DNA of 13,299 nucleotides from Deltaproteobacteria bacterium (GTDB taxonomy: Bacteria; Desulfobacterota; Desulfobacteria; Desulfobacterales; JAUVKB01). The notes under the pieces are model-generated. The model searched no databases and had not been told where the DNA came from. It saw only the letters and a list, made by a program, of their open reading frames with translations. The DNA lies in the NCBI GenBank assembly GCA_030596405.1, contig JAUVKB010000038.1:1-13299 (forward strand). The letters run 5' to 3'. Below are positions 6,629-13,299 of the stretch, one piece after another. How positions within the stretch are numbered: position 1 is the first letter of the stretch; each line of letters starts with the position of its first letter. A program made the translations under genes and the position numbers.

Positions 6629-6657
6629 TTACATAAAGTTATGTATGTTAAAGTCAA
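6629..6657 (-). promoter_or_regulatory. Promoter/operator-like element of the 53-residue protein
   Basis: Minus-strand TTGACT (6652-6657) is followed after 16-17 nt by TATGTA/ATGTAA (6629-6635). The -10 region is covered by the perfect palindrome TACATAA-AG-TTATGTA (6630-6645). The element resembles the one at 3003-3029. The remaining stretch to 6820 has no ORF; it contains the short direct repeat ATCTTACAGG at about 6771 and 6787. Confidence 0.4.
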
Positions 6658-6820
6658 GTATTGTTTTTGTCAAGAAAAAATTGCGGGCAAAAAACAAAGA
6701 AAATCCTTCGGCAAAATGCTTAAACAATGGCTTTCAATATTTCAAGGTCATTTTTATCGTTCTTATCTTATATCTTACAGGTCTTACATCTTACAGGCGG
6801 GAAGCTTGAATAAACATACT

Positions 6821-7972
6821 TTATTGCCGACCTGTTGTACTGATAGAACCGGAACCTGGCTGATAGCTGCAAAGCGGTTCTTCACCCAAATAGTCGCCTG
6901 TTGCCTCATAAGCTCTTGCCCTGCAGCCTCCACAGACTTTTTTATATTCACATCTTCCGCATTTTCCCTTTAACTTATCAAAATCCCGCAGGGATAAAAA
7001 AATATCGGAATTATTCCAGATGTCGGCAAACGAGGTCAGTGTAATATCTCCGCAATTCAGGTGAAGAAACCCGCAGGGCTGCACAACGCCTGTGTGTGAA
7101 ATAAAACAAAAGCCTGTCCCTCCCAAACATCCCCGGGTTACCGCATCAAGGCCGTGTGTCTTAAAACTGACCGATTTTCCCTCTTTTTTTGCTCTTTGCC
7201 TGAGAATACGGTAATAGTGTGGCGCGCACGTTGCCTTTAACTGCAAAGGGGTCTTTTCCCTCTGATCGTAAAACCAGTTCAATGTGCGTTCATATTCATC
7301 AGCGGAGATTTCCTGATCCACAATGTATTTGCCGCGGCCGGTGGGCACCAGAAGAAAAATGTGGTGGGCAACAGCGCCAAGCTTTATGGCAAGTTCCTGG
7401 ATCTTTGGAATCTGATCAATATTGGTTTTGGTTATTGTGGTGTTTATTTGAAATTCAATGCCGGCCTCTTTTACCAGATTAATGCCCCGAATGGCGCTTT
7501 CAAATGCCCCGTTAACCCCCCTGAAGCTGTCGTGGCTCTTTTTTGTCGCACCATCAAGGCTGATGCTGATCCTCTTTATGCCTGAATCCGCCATTTTAGC
7601 TGCATACTTTTTTGTAATCAGCGTTCCGTTAGGAGCCATAACCATTTTCAAGCCTTTATCGGTGCCGTATTTTGCAATCTTGAAAATATCCTGACGCAAG
7701 AGAGGTTCTCCGCCTGTAAGTATTACGATGGGACTGCCGACTTCAGCAATCTGGTCGAGAAGACGAAAAGAGGCCATGGTGTCGAGTTCGCCGCTATAAG
7801 GCCCTTTTGTCGAAGACGCTCTGCAATGGATACAGGAAAGGTTGCAATTGCGCGTGACTTCCCATGCGACAAGTCTAAGGTTTGGCCTAAGATTTGGGCT
7901 GGGGTTTGCGCCTTTGTTCCTGTTATGGGGATGTCGATTTGTTGTCGATATATTATTTCCGTTAACTGCCAT
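6821..7972 (-). CDS. ahbD: AhbD, radical SAM heme synthase (Fe-coproporphyrin III decarboxylase)
   Basis: Last enzyme of the siroheme-dependent route: it oxidatively decarboxylates two propionates of Fe-coproporphyrin III to vinyl groups, giving heme b. The 383-residue protein has the radical SAM motif C43-x3-C47-x2-C50 (CNLSCIHC), the SAM-binding GGEP (87-90) and a C-terminal SPASM-type cysteine set (C300, C338, C341, C347, C350, C368) for a second 4Fe-4S cluster, as known for AhbD. CGGCRARAYEATGDYLG is typical of the AhbD/NirJ group. The first 30 residues are a polar Asn/Arg-rich tail. ATG 7972 lies 2 nt after the hemB stop. AhbD rather than NirJ is favoured by the neighbours ahbC and hemB and the absence of other heme d1 genes in view. 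Confidence 0.88.
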   Translation of the reverse strand: MAVNGNNISTTNRHPHNRNKGANPSPNLRPNLRLVAWEVTRNCNLSCIHCRASSTKGPYSGELDTMASFRLLDQIAEVGSPIVILTGGEPLLRQDIFKIAKYGTDKGLKMVMAPNGTLITKKYAAKMADSGIKRISISLDGATKKSHDSFRGVNGAFESAIRGINLVKEAGIEFQINTTITKTNIDQIPKIQELAIKLGAVAHHIFLLVPTGRGKYIVDQEISADEYERTLNWFYDQREKTPLQLKATCAPHYYRILRQRAKKEGKSVSFKTHGLDAVTRGCLGGTGFCFISHTGVVQPCGFLHLNCGDITLTSFADIWNNSDIFLSLRDFDKLKGKCGRCEYKKVCGGCRARAYEATGDYLGEEPLCSYQPGSGSISTTGRQ

Positions 7973-7974
7973 AA

Positions 7975-8958
7975 TTATCGATTACCGTTTTTGATCTCTT
8001 TGGCGGCTTCGATGGCAAAATAGGTAAGGATCATATCCGCCCCTGCCCGTTTGATCGAAACAAGGCTTTCCATCATGACCTTTTTACCGTCTATCCATCC
8101 TGCTTTGTCGGCTGCTTTTATCATGGCATATTCACCGCTCACATTATAGGCGGCAATCGGAAGGTCTATTTCTTCTCTAATGCGGCAGATAATATCGAGA
8201 TAAGAAAGCGCGGGTTTTACCATTATGATATCCGCCCCTTCTTCTATATCGAGGGTAACTTCGCGAACCGCTTCCAATGCATTGGCCGGATCCATCTGGT
8301 ATGTCCTGCGATCCCCAAATTTTGGCGCGGAATCGGCTGCATGCCGAAAAGGCCCGTAAAATGCCGAACAGTACTTGGCTGCATATGACATGACAGGGAC
8401 GTTGCTGAAACCGTCTTCATCAAGACATCTGCGAATCTTGGCAACCCTTCCGTCCATCATATCTGAAGGCGCCACCATGTCTGCTCCTGCATCGGCATGA
8501 GAAAGAGCTGTTTTAGCAAGAAGATCGAGTGTCGCATCGTTATCTATTGCTTGACCAACCACAACGCCGCAGTGGCCGTGATCCGTATACTGGCATAAAC
8601 AGACATCCGTGATTAATGCAATATCCGGAACTTTTTCTTTAATCGATCTTATTGCCTTCTGAACTATCCCTTTTTTTGCATAAGCGCCGGTTCCAAGAGG
8701 ATTTTTTTTATCCGGAATACCGAAAAGCATCATTGCCGGAATGCCGAGATCATACGCTGTTTTAGCCGCCTTAACGATATTGTCTATTGACAATTGATAT
8801 TGCCCGGGCATGGAAGAAATAGGATTTTTAACCCCTTTGCCTTCAATGGCAAAAAGGGGTATAATCAGGTCATCTGCGGAAAGCACCGTCTCGCGTATCA
8901 TCCTGCGGAAAGCATCGTGTTGTCTTAAGCGCCTTGGCCTGTATTCAGGAAACAACAT
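7975..8958 (-). CDS. hemB: Porphobilinogen synthase (delta-aminolevulinate dehydratase)
   Basis: Condenses two 5-aminolevulinate molecules to porphobilinogen, an early step common to heme, siroheme and cobalamin. The 327-residue length is normal. C120, C122 and C130 in DVCLCQYTDHGHCG form the zinc-site triad of Zn-dependent HemB. The active-site lysines are K195 (SYAAKYCSAFYGPF) and the Schiff-base K248 (IMVKPALSYLD). The gene lies between the two radical SAM genes, 11 nt after ahbC and 2 nt before ahbD, so it shares their transcript. Embedding an early tetrapyrrole gene between the late-acting ahbC and ahbD couples precursor supply with the end of the pathway. Confidence 0.97.
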   Translation of the reverse strand: MLFPEYRPRRLRQHDAFRRMIRETVLSADDLIIPLFAIEGKGVKNPISSMPGQYQLSIDNIVKAAKTAYDLGIPAMMLFGIPDKKNPLGTGAYAKKGIVQKAIRSIKEKVPDIALITDVCLCQYTDHGHCGVVVGQAIDNDATLDLLAKTALSHADAGADMVAPSDMMDGRVAKIRRCLDEDGFSNVPVMSYAAKYCSAFYGPFRHAADSAPKFGDRRTYQMDPANALEAVREVTLDIEEGADIIMVKPALSYLDIICRIREEIDLPIAAYNVSGEYAMIKAADKAGWIDGKKVMMESLVSIKRAGADMILTYFAIEAAKEIKNGNR

Positions 8959-8969
8959 TTTAAAATTCC

Positions 8970-10148
8970 TTAAGCTATCTCTTCATCCGTTAAGTAGCAT
9001 GCTGGATCAGGCGCCCAGATATCACCTGTCACGGCTTCTGCGCGAACCCTGAAATTTCCTGAACATATGTCCAGCCAGCGGCATGTTGCACATCTCCCCT
9101 TTACATATCTTTTCTTGTCTTTAAGCTGTTTCATAAGCGGATTTGATGTGTCCGTCCATATTTTTGAAAAAGGACGCGTCCTGACATTTCCAAAACTGTA
9201 ATGCCGCCAAAACTGATCCGCATAAACCTGGCCGTCCCAGCTGACGCAACCGATTCCCCTGCCTGAATTATTCCCCTCATTCATTTTTAAAAGCTCAAGA
9301 ACCTTTGCAGCATGCTCGGGGTTTTCCTTAAGGAGCCTTAAGTAGAGGTATGGACCATCGGCATGGTTATCTACCGTCAGCACTTCTTTGGGTTTCCCCC
9401 TGTCATGCAACTTTTTTGTAAGATCCATGATAAGATCGACAACCGCCCGTGTCTCCTTATGGGTTGAATCTTCTTTGACAAGTTGTGACCCTCGCCCGGC
9501 ATATACCAGATGATAAAAACATGCTCTGGGAATATCCATTTCCTCAAGCAGCTTGAATATATTAGGGATCTCAAAGGCATTAAACTTGTTTATCGTAAAT
9601 CGAAGTCCCACTTTAATGCCCGCAGCCTTACAATTTTCAATCCCTTTCATAGCTGACTTGAACGCGCCTTTAACACCCCTGAAGCGGTCATGTATATCTT
9701 CCATGCCGTCAAGGCTTATTCCGACATATGAAAGACCGATTTTTTTTAGTGTCTTAGCAATTGCCTCCGTTATCAATGTTCCGTTTGTCGATATTACAGC
9801 CCGCATCCCTTTTTCAACGGCATATGCCGCAAGCTCCGGCAGATCATCGCGCATAAGCGGCTCCCCGCCGGAAAACAAGAGTACCGGAACACCGAATTGA
9901 GCAAGGTCATCAATCAGTTTTTTCCCTTCTTTAGTTGTAAGTTCGTTGTCGGAAGGAATATTTTTTGCGTGGGCATAGCAGTGCACGCACTTCAGATTGC
10001 ATTGTTTTGTAATATTCCATACAATGACAGGGCGTTTATCGCTTGAAAACTGAAGAAGATGAGAGGGTAATTGTGAGGACGAACGCCCATAACGAAGGGC
10101 ATCCGACGGTTCGACTGTTCCGCAGTAAAGTTTTGAAATACCAATCAT
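8970..10148 (-). CDS. ahbC: AhbC, radical SAM 12,18-didecarboxysiroheme deacetylase
   Basis: Removes the two acetate side chains of 12,18-didecarboxysiroheme to give Fe-coproporphyrin III, in the cytoplasm. The 392-residue protein begins MIGISKLYCGTVEPSDALRY, a highly family-specific N-terminus as I recall it from Desulfovibrio AhbC. The radical SAM cysteines are C50, C54 and C57 (CNLKCVHC), with GGEP at 94-97 and ISTNGT at 119-124. A SPASM-like C-terminal cysteine set (C301, C353, C356, C362, C384) should bind an auxiliary cluster. Its ATG overlaps the stop of the upstream ClpX-like gene as ATGA (10145-10148), so translation is probably coupled. ahbA/ahbB, needed for the preceding decarboxylation, are not in the window. 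Confidence 0.92.
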   Translation of the reverse strand: MIGISKLYCGTVEPSDALRYGRSSSQLPSHLLQFSSDKRPVIVWNITKQCNLKCVHCYAHAKNIPSDNELTTKEGKKLIDDLAQFGVPVLLFSGGEPLMRDDLPELAAYAVEKGMRAVISTNGTLITEAIAKTLKKIGLSYVGISLDGMEDIHDRFRGVKGAFKSAMKGIENCKAAGIKVGLRFTINKFNAFEIPNIFKLLEEMDIPRACFYHLVYAGRGSQLVKEDSTHKETRAVVDLIMDLTKKLHDRGKPKEVLTVDNHADGPYLYLRLLKENPEHAAKVLELLKMNEGNNSGRGIGCVSWDGQVYADQFWRHYSFGNVRTRPFSKIWTDTSNPLMKQLKDKKRYVKGRCATCRWLDICSGNFRVRAEAVTGDIWAPDPACYLTDEEIA

Positions 10149-11917
10149 ATAATTTTTAAATCTTCATTTTTAATGGTTTGGGCCATACTGAAGTCATCTT
10201 TAATAAGATTACTTATAAAAGATTCCGGGGATAAAAGCGCTTGCCGGGTTATAAAAAAACGGTTTTTCCCTGTTTTGCCACTGACAAGTTTAAGACCCTG
10301 TTCAAAATCTATTGTTAGCTGTTTGTAAAAATCTTCAAGTCTAATATCAGAATCGATAAATTGTTCGATTATATAATCTATTGCATCTTCTTCCAAAACA
10401 ATATTAATATCATGGTTGTTAAAAAAGTATAACTCGATCTTTTTTATTTCATCAGAATAGGATTTAATTTTTTTTATTACATCGCCGATGTCCATGATAT
10501 GCTTGCAATAAAATGCTGCGATCACATCAATGCGTGACCGCGTTAACTTCAAATTATATTTGTCGGTCAAACTTTTTTTATTGGAATCTATATATTCTTT
10601 AATAGTCTCCATCTCTTTATGTGACAAATTTTTAAAGATATTATTTGCTTTGTTATCATCAGATTGTGAAATCAATCTTTCAAACGATTTTTCCGGATCT
10701 TCAATTATCTGACAAGTTGCCGGAAATTTTTTAATATCTGTGGAAGGCAGCTTTGTTTCAAACAAAAGCAGCGCTTTTTCAACGGCGCTTACCAGGCCTC
10801 TTGCACCGGTATTTTCCTCAAAAGCATGTTTTGCTAAAAGATGAAGGGCCTTTCCATCGAATTTAACGTCGATCCCGTATGCGGCAAAATCCAGTTTCTT
10901 GCCAAGAATTATCGGATTATTCGGGTTCTTCAGTATTTCAAAAAGATCGTTCTGTGTTAATTTTTCAAAAACAGCCCTGACGGGGAGCCTGCCCGTAAAT
11001 TCCGATTCAAACCCGAACTCTATAAGATCTTCCGCCCTTACCTCGCTAAAAATATCGCACTGTTCTTGAGATTTCTTTATTTGTGCGCCAAAACCTATGC
11101 CCTGATCCACAATACGCTTGTGTATAATTTCGGCCAGATCTGAAAAAGCTCCGCTCATTATAAACAAAATGTTTTTTGTATTGACCGTCTGGTTGTCACG
11201 TTTGCCGGTTTTACGGAAATGTTCGATCTCCTGCATTATAGAGATGGGGTCATGTGGAACTTTTAAATCGACATCCGTCTCCTCCATAGGCTTGAGCAGA
11301 GCCCTCTGGACACCTGTTCTGGATATATCGGCACCGATCAGGTTCCTCGTAGATGCAATCTTGTCTATTTCATCAATGTATATAATGCCGTATTGCGCCC
11401 GGTTAATATCGCCGTCCGCTTCTTTTACAAGGTCTCGAACCAGATCTTCAACATCTCCTCCGACATAACCTGTTTCACTAAACTTGGTGGCGTCACCCTT
11501 GACAAAAGGGAGGCCTATTTTTTTTGCGATAAGTTTGATCATATAGGTCTTGCCGACGCCGGTAGGCCCTATCATGAGGATATTGTTCTTGATGCCTCCG
11601 ACCATTTCTCCGGTCACGTCATGTGAATCTTCAAAGCGTCTTACCCTGTTGAAATGTGTGCATATCTTTGTCGATAAAATTGCTTTTGCCCTGTCTTGTT
11701 TTACGATATATTGGTCAAGATAGGAGACAAGCTGTTCGGGTTTTAAATTGAAATTGATCTTCTTCTTTTTGCGGGTCTCCGTCTTGCCTGCAATACTTTC
11801 CTGAGGCATACTCAATGGAGTTATTTTTACGTTTTCCCCAAATTTTTTAGATAGAAATTTACTTATCTCTTTTTCAAGTTTTTCAGGGCTCGGTATTTTT
11901 TCATTATATTCTTTCAT
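10145..11917 (-). CDS. ClpX-like AAA+ unfoldase without zinc-binding domain, C-terminally extended
   Basis: The 590-residue protein aligns with ClpX over about 60-400: Walker A GPTGVGKT (117-124), pore loop GYVG (150-153), Walker B IIYIDE (178-183), IGF loop in GIGFGA (273-278), arginine-finger region GRLPV (309-313) and sensor-2 GARGL (371-375). The conserved IGF tripeptide suggests it could dock on ClpP. It lacks the N-terminal four-cysteine zinc domain of ClpX; instead it has a lysine-rich 55-residue lead. The RKH-loop region (about 221-247) differs and is longer. About 180 extra C-terminal residues include a helical part (about 504-545) that may resemble a second small domain. It overlaps ahbC by ATGA. 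No Shine-Dalgarno sequence precedes the ATG, and a -10-like TATTAT lies 8 nt before it, so the mRNA may be leaderless. Confidence 0.88.
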   Translation of the reverse strand: MKEYNEKIPSPEKLEKEISKFLSKKFGENVKITPLSMPQESIAGKTETRKKKKINFNLKPEQLVSYLDQYIVKQDRAKAILSTKICTHFNRVRRFEDSHDVTGEMVGGIKNNILMIGPTGVGKTYMIKLIAKKIGLPFVKGDATKFSETGYVGGDVEDLVRDLVKEADGDINRAQYGIIYIDEIDKIASTRNLIGADISRTGVQRALLKPMEETDVDLKVPHDPISIMQEIEHFRKTGKRDNQTVNTKNILFIMSGAFSDLAEIIHKRIVDQGIGFGAQIKKSQEQCDIFSEVRAEDLIEFGFESEFTGRLPVRAVFEKLTQNDLFEILKNPNNPIILGKKLDFAAYGIDVKFDGKALHLLAKHAFEENTGARGLVSAVEKALLLFETKLPSTDIKKFPATCQIIEDPEKSFERLISQSDDNKANNIFKNLSHKEMETIKEYIDSNKKSLTDKYNLKLTRSRIDVIAAFYCKHIMDIGDVIKKIKSYSDEIKKIELYFFNNHDINIVLEEDAIDYIIEQFIDSDIRLEDFYKQLTIDFEQGLKLVSGKTGKNRFFITRQALLSPESFISNLIKDDFSMAQTIKNEDLKII

Positions 11918-11925
11918 AATTTTAA

Positions 11926-11954
11926 ATAATAATCACACATTGCAAGAAATGCAA
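11926..11954 (-). promoter_or_regulatory. Candidate promoter with palindrome, ClpX-like/heme operon
   Basis: Minus-strand TTGCAT (11949-11954), 17-nt spacer, TATTAT (11926-11931). The palindrome TTGCA-N5-TGCAA (11940-11954) covers the -35 box and spacer. The -35 is weak, the -10 good. The start site would fall within about 1-2 nt of the ATG at 11917, giving a leaderless message. The miaA stop lies 57 nt further upstream; no strong terminator separates them (CAGGC/GCCTG near 11956-11978 is weak). Confidence 0.35.
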
Positions 11955-12010
11955 GCAGGCCGCGAAAAAAAATGCCTGAACATATTTGGTTCCCACTCCC
12001 TGGCTGCATT

Positions 12011-12940
12011 TTAAACCTGCAAAAACTTTTGTATTAAAGAACAGATCTCATTGACCCTGCCGGCTTCAACCCATACGATTTCGGAATCCGCCCTGAACCA
12101 TGTCATCTGACGCTTTGCATATCTTCTGGTATCCCGTTTTAAAGTCCGCAGCATTTCCTCACATGAAAGAGCCCCTCTGATAAAATCGATTATATGGCGG
12201 TAACCAATGGAGCGCATCGACTTGAGATCCCTCGAATAGCCCATCCCCATGAGTTTTTCCACTTCATCAACAAACCCGGCGGCAATCATCGCATCGACCC
12301 TTTTGTCTATCCGGTTATAAAGATCTTTTCTTTTCATATAGATACCGACCTTCAGGACATTATACCGATTATACAAAAACCTGTGGGCTCGATGGTATTT
12401 GGAAATTGTCTTTCCGGTAATTTCATATATTTCAAGAGCTCTTATGATTCTATAGGCATCATTAGGATGTATCTTTTCTGCCGCATCGGGATCACATTTG
12501 CATAACCGTTTATAAAGAAAACCTGTCCCATGAATCGCTGCTTCCGCTTTTAAACGTTCCCGGGCATCATGGCTCGAAGGTGCCTTAAAAAGACCATGTA
12601 TCAGGGCCTTTATATAAAGCCCTGTTCCTCCGGCGACAAAGGGGGTGATCCCCCGTGCATAAAGCTGCAAAATTTTATCATGAGCTTTTTTTGCAAATTT
12701 TTCAGCATCAAAAAGTTCGTCAGGATCGACAATGTCTATCATATAGTGAGGGACGGCGGCCTGTTCTTCATGGGTCGGTTTGGCTGTGCCGATATCCATG
12801 TGTCTGTATATCTGCATCGAATCGGAGCTTAAAATTTCGGCATTAAAAATTTTGGCCGCTTCAATCGCGGCGGTTGTTTTTCCAACGCCGGTCGGGCCAC
12901 AAATTATTACGACACTCGGCTTATTCCTATCAGGGCTCAT
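12011..12940 (-). CDS. miaA: tRNA dimethylallyltransferase MiaA
   Basis: Transfers a dimethylallyl group to N6 of adenosine 37 in tRNAs that read UNN codons. From ATG 12940 the protein has 309 residues, the usual MiaA length: P-loop GPTGVGKT (15-22), DSMQIYR (40-46, substrate/catalytic Asp), GGTGLYIKAL (104-113), and near the C-terminus RRYAKRQMTWFR. An in-frame ATG at 12997 would add 19 residues that overlap the upstream gene and precede the conserved N-terminus, so I reject it. The stop of the upstream zinc-ribbon gene is 2 nt before this ATG, indicating translational coupling; no strong Shine-Dalgarno sequence is seen. No hfq follows, unlike enterobacteria. Confidence 0.95.
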   Translation of the reverse strand: MSPDRNKPSVVIICGPTGVGKTTAAIEAAKIFNAEILSSDSMQIYRHMDIGTAKPTHEEQAAVPHYMIDIVDPDELFDAEKFAKKAHDKILQLYARGITPFVAGGTGLYIKALIHGLFKAPSSHDARERLKAEAAIHGTGFLYKRLCKCDPDAAEKIHPNDAYRIIRALEIYEITGKTISKYHRAHRFLYNRYNVLKVGIYMKRKDLYNRIDKRVDAMIAAGFVDEVEKLMGMGYSRDLKSMRSIGYRHIIDFIRGALSCEEMLRTLKRDTRRYAKRQMTWFRADSEIVWVEAGRVNEICSLIQKFLQV

Positions 12941-12942
12941 AA

Positions 12943-13185
12943 CTAAAAAAATGCCCACCAAAGATAAATAACAAACAATATCCATGATAAAATACAAACA
13001 ATATTACTCGACCAGTTTATCGGTCTTTTGGCCACCCCGTGTTTATTAACTTCGCCGACTTTTTTCTTGCACGAAAAACATTCTTCAGCATCAAGCGTAA
13101 GCTGGGTTAAACACTCCGGACACTTTTTTGTTGTATGGGACAGAATTGCTTTTTTATCCGCTTTATTCTGCTTAACCATACCCAT
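12943..13185 (-). CDS. Small zinc-ribbon protein with one C-terminal membrane helix
   Basis: The 80-residue protein carries a zinc-ribbon pattern C22-x2-C25 ... C36-x2-C39 (CPEC and CFSC), a basic linker, and a hydrophobic segment at about 60-80 ending in WWAFF. The topology is likely a cytoplasmic zinc ribbon anchored by a C-terminal tail in the inner membrane. AGGTGA lies about 4 nt before ATG 13185. It is the first gene of a unit with miaA (2-nt gap). I do not recognise a named family; short membrane-anchored zinc ribbons are common and mostly uncharacterised. A weak promoter (TTGAAC 13291-13296, TATTTT about 16 nt downstream) may lie near the window edge; the 114 bases upstream hold no other gene. 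Confidence 0.7.
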   Translation of the reverse strand: MGMVKQNKADKKAILSHTTKKCPECLTQLTLDAEECFSCKKKVGEVNKHGVAKRPINWSSNIVCILSWILFVIYLWWAFF

Positions 13186-13299
13186 ATCATCACCTGTTTA
13201 TGTAAATTTTCCGTTAATGAACTTACTGTAAAATTGCACAGACTGAAAAGATATGATATTCTTTATTAAAAATACCATAAATTATAAAAAGTTCAAAGG

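Noticed and set aside
6770..6800. Short direct repeats (ATCTTACAGG) as a possible CRISPR or tandem array
   Set aside because: Only two copies of about 10 bases with no regular spacers; too short for a repeat array.
6641..6973. 110-codon plus-strand ORF at the 3' end of ahbD
   Set aside because: Half of it is antisense to the conserved cysteine region of AhbD and the rest is promoter DNA; low-complexity composition and no Shine-Dalgarno sequence.
6821..7972. NirJ (heme d1 synthesis) as the identity of the downstream radical SAM gene
   Set aside because: No nitrite-reductase or other heme d1 genes are seen, and the neighbours ahbC and hemB fit the AhbD heme route better.
12941..12997. Longer MiaA N-terminus starting at ATG 12997
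   Set aside because: The added residues overlap the zinc-ribbon gene and read its sequence in another frame; MiaA homologues begin just before the P-loop, which fits ATG 12940.

Overview
The window reads as chromosomal DNA of an anaerobic, moderately AT-rich delta-proteobacterium, most likely a sulfate reducer of the Desulfobacterota (Desulfobacterales-like). Three things point there: a siroheme-dependent heme pathway (ahbC and ahbD with hemB), a HesB/IscA-like selenoprotein whose selenocysteine is encoded by an in-frame TGA, and a long PPi-dependent phosphofructokinase. The genus is inference; no rRNA or other taxonomic marker is present.

Layout, left to right. Plus strand 1-2002: the 3' end of a FadL/OmpP1-type outer-membrane barrel, a small J-domain gene split by a one-base frameshift, and a SprT-like zinc protease fused to a DUF2786 region. 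Plus strand 2199-2670: a sigma70-type promoter, a strong Shine-Dalgarno sequence, the 106-residue HesB-like selenoprotein with a SECIS-type hairpin after its TGA, and a terminator that works in either direction. From 2675 to 3030 the minus strand carries what looks like a separate short transcript: a promoter-like element, a compact cobalamin-type riboswitch, a long AT-rich hairpin, a tiny ORF with a Shine-Dalgarno sequence, and the shared terminator. No conventional target gene follows the riboswitch. Plus strand 3099-6232: a ten-helix transporter of the bile-acid/Na+ symporter-like (YfeH) group and PPi-phosphofructokinase. A perfect 22-bp inverted repeat separates these from the minus-strand genes.

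Minus strand, read from right to left: a small zinc-ribbon membrane protein and miaA (2 nt apart), then a tightly packed operon of a ClpX-like AAA+ unfoldase, ahbC, hemB and ahbD, and finally a separate 53-residue acidic protein. AhbC and AhbD are the last two enzymes of the route siroheme to didecarboxysiroheme to Fe-coproporphyrin III to heme b, and HemB makes the porphobilinogen that feeds it. The ClpX-like gene overlaps ahbC by ATGA, so a protein-remodelling ATPase is translationally coupled to heme synthesis.

The points most worth a second look are the ClpX-like/heme coupling, the target-less riboswitch transcript, the TGA-encoded selenocysteine that ordinary gene callers truncate, and a palindromic element shared by two leftward promoters about 3.6 kb apart.
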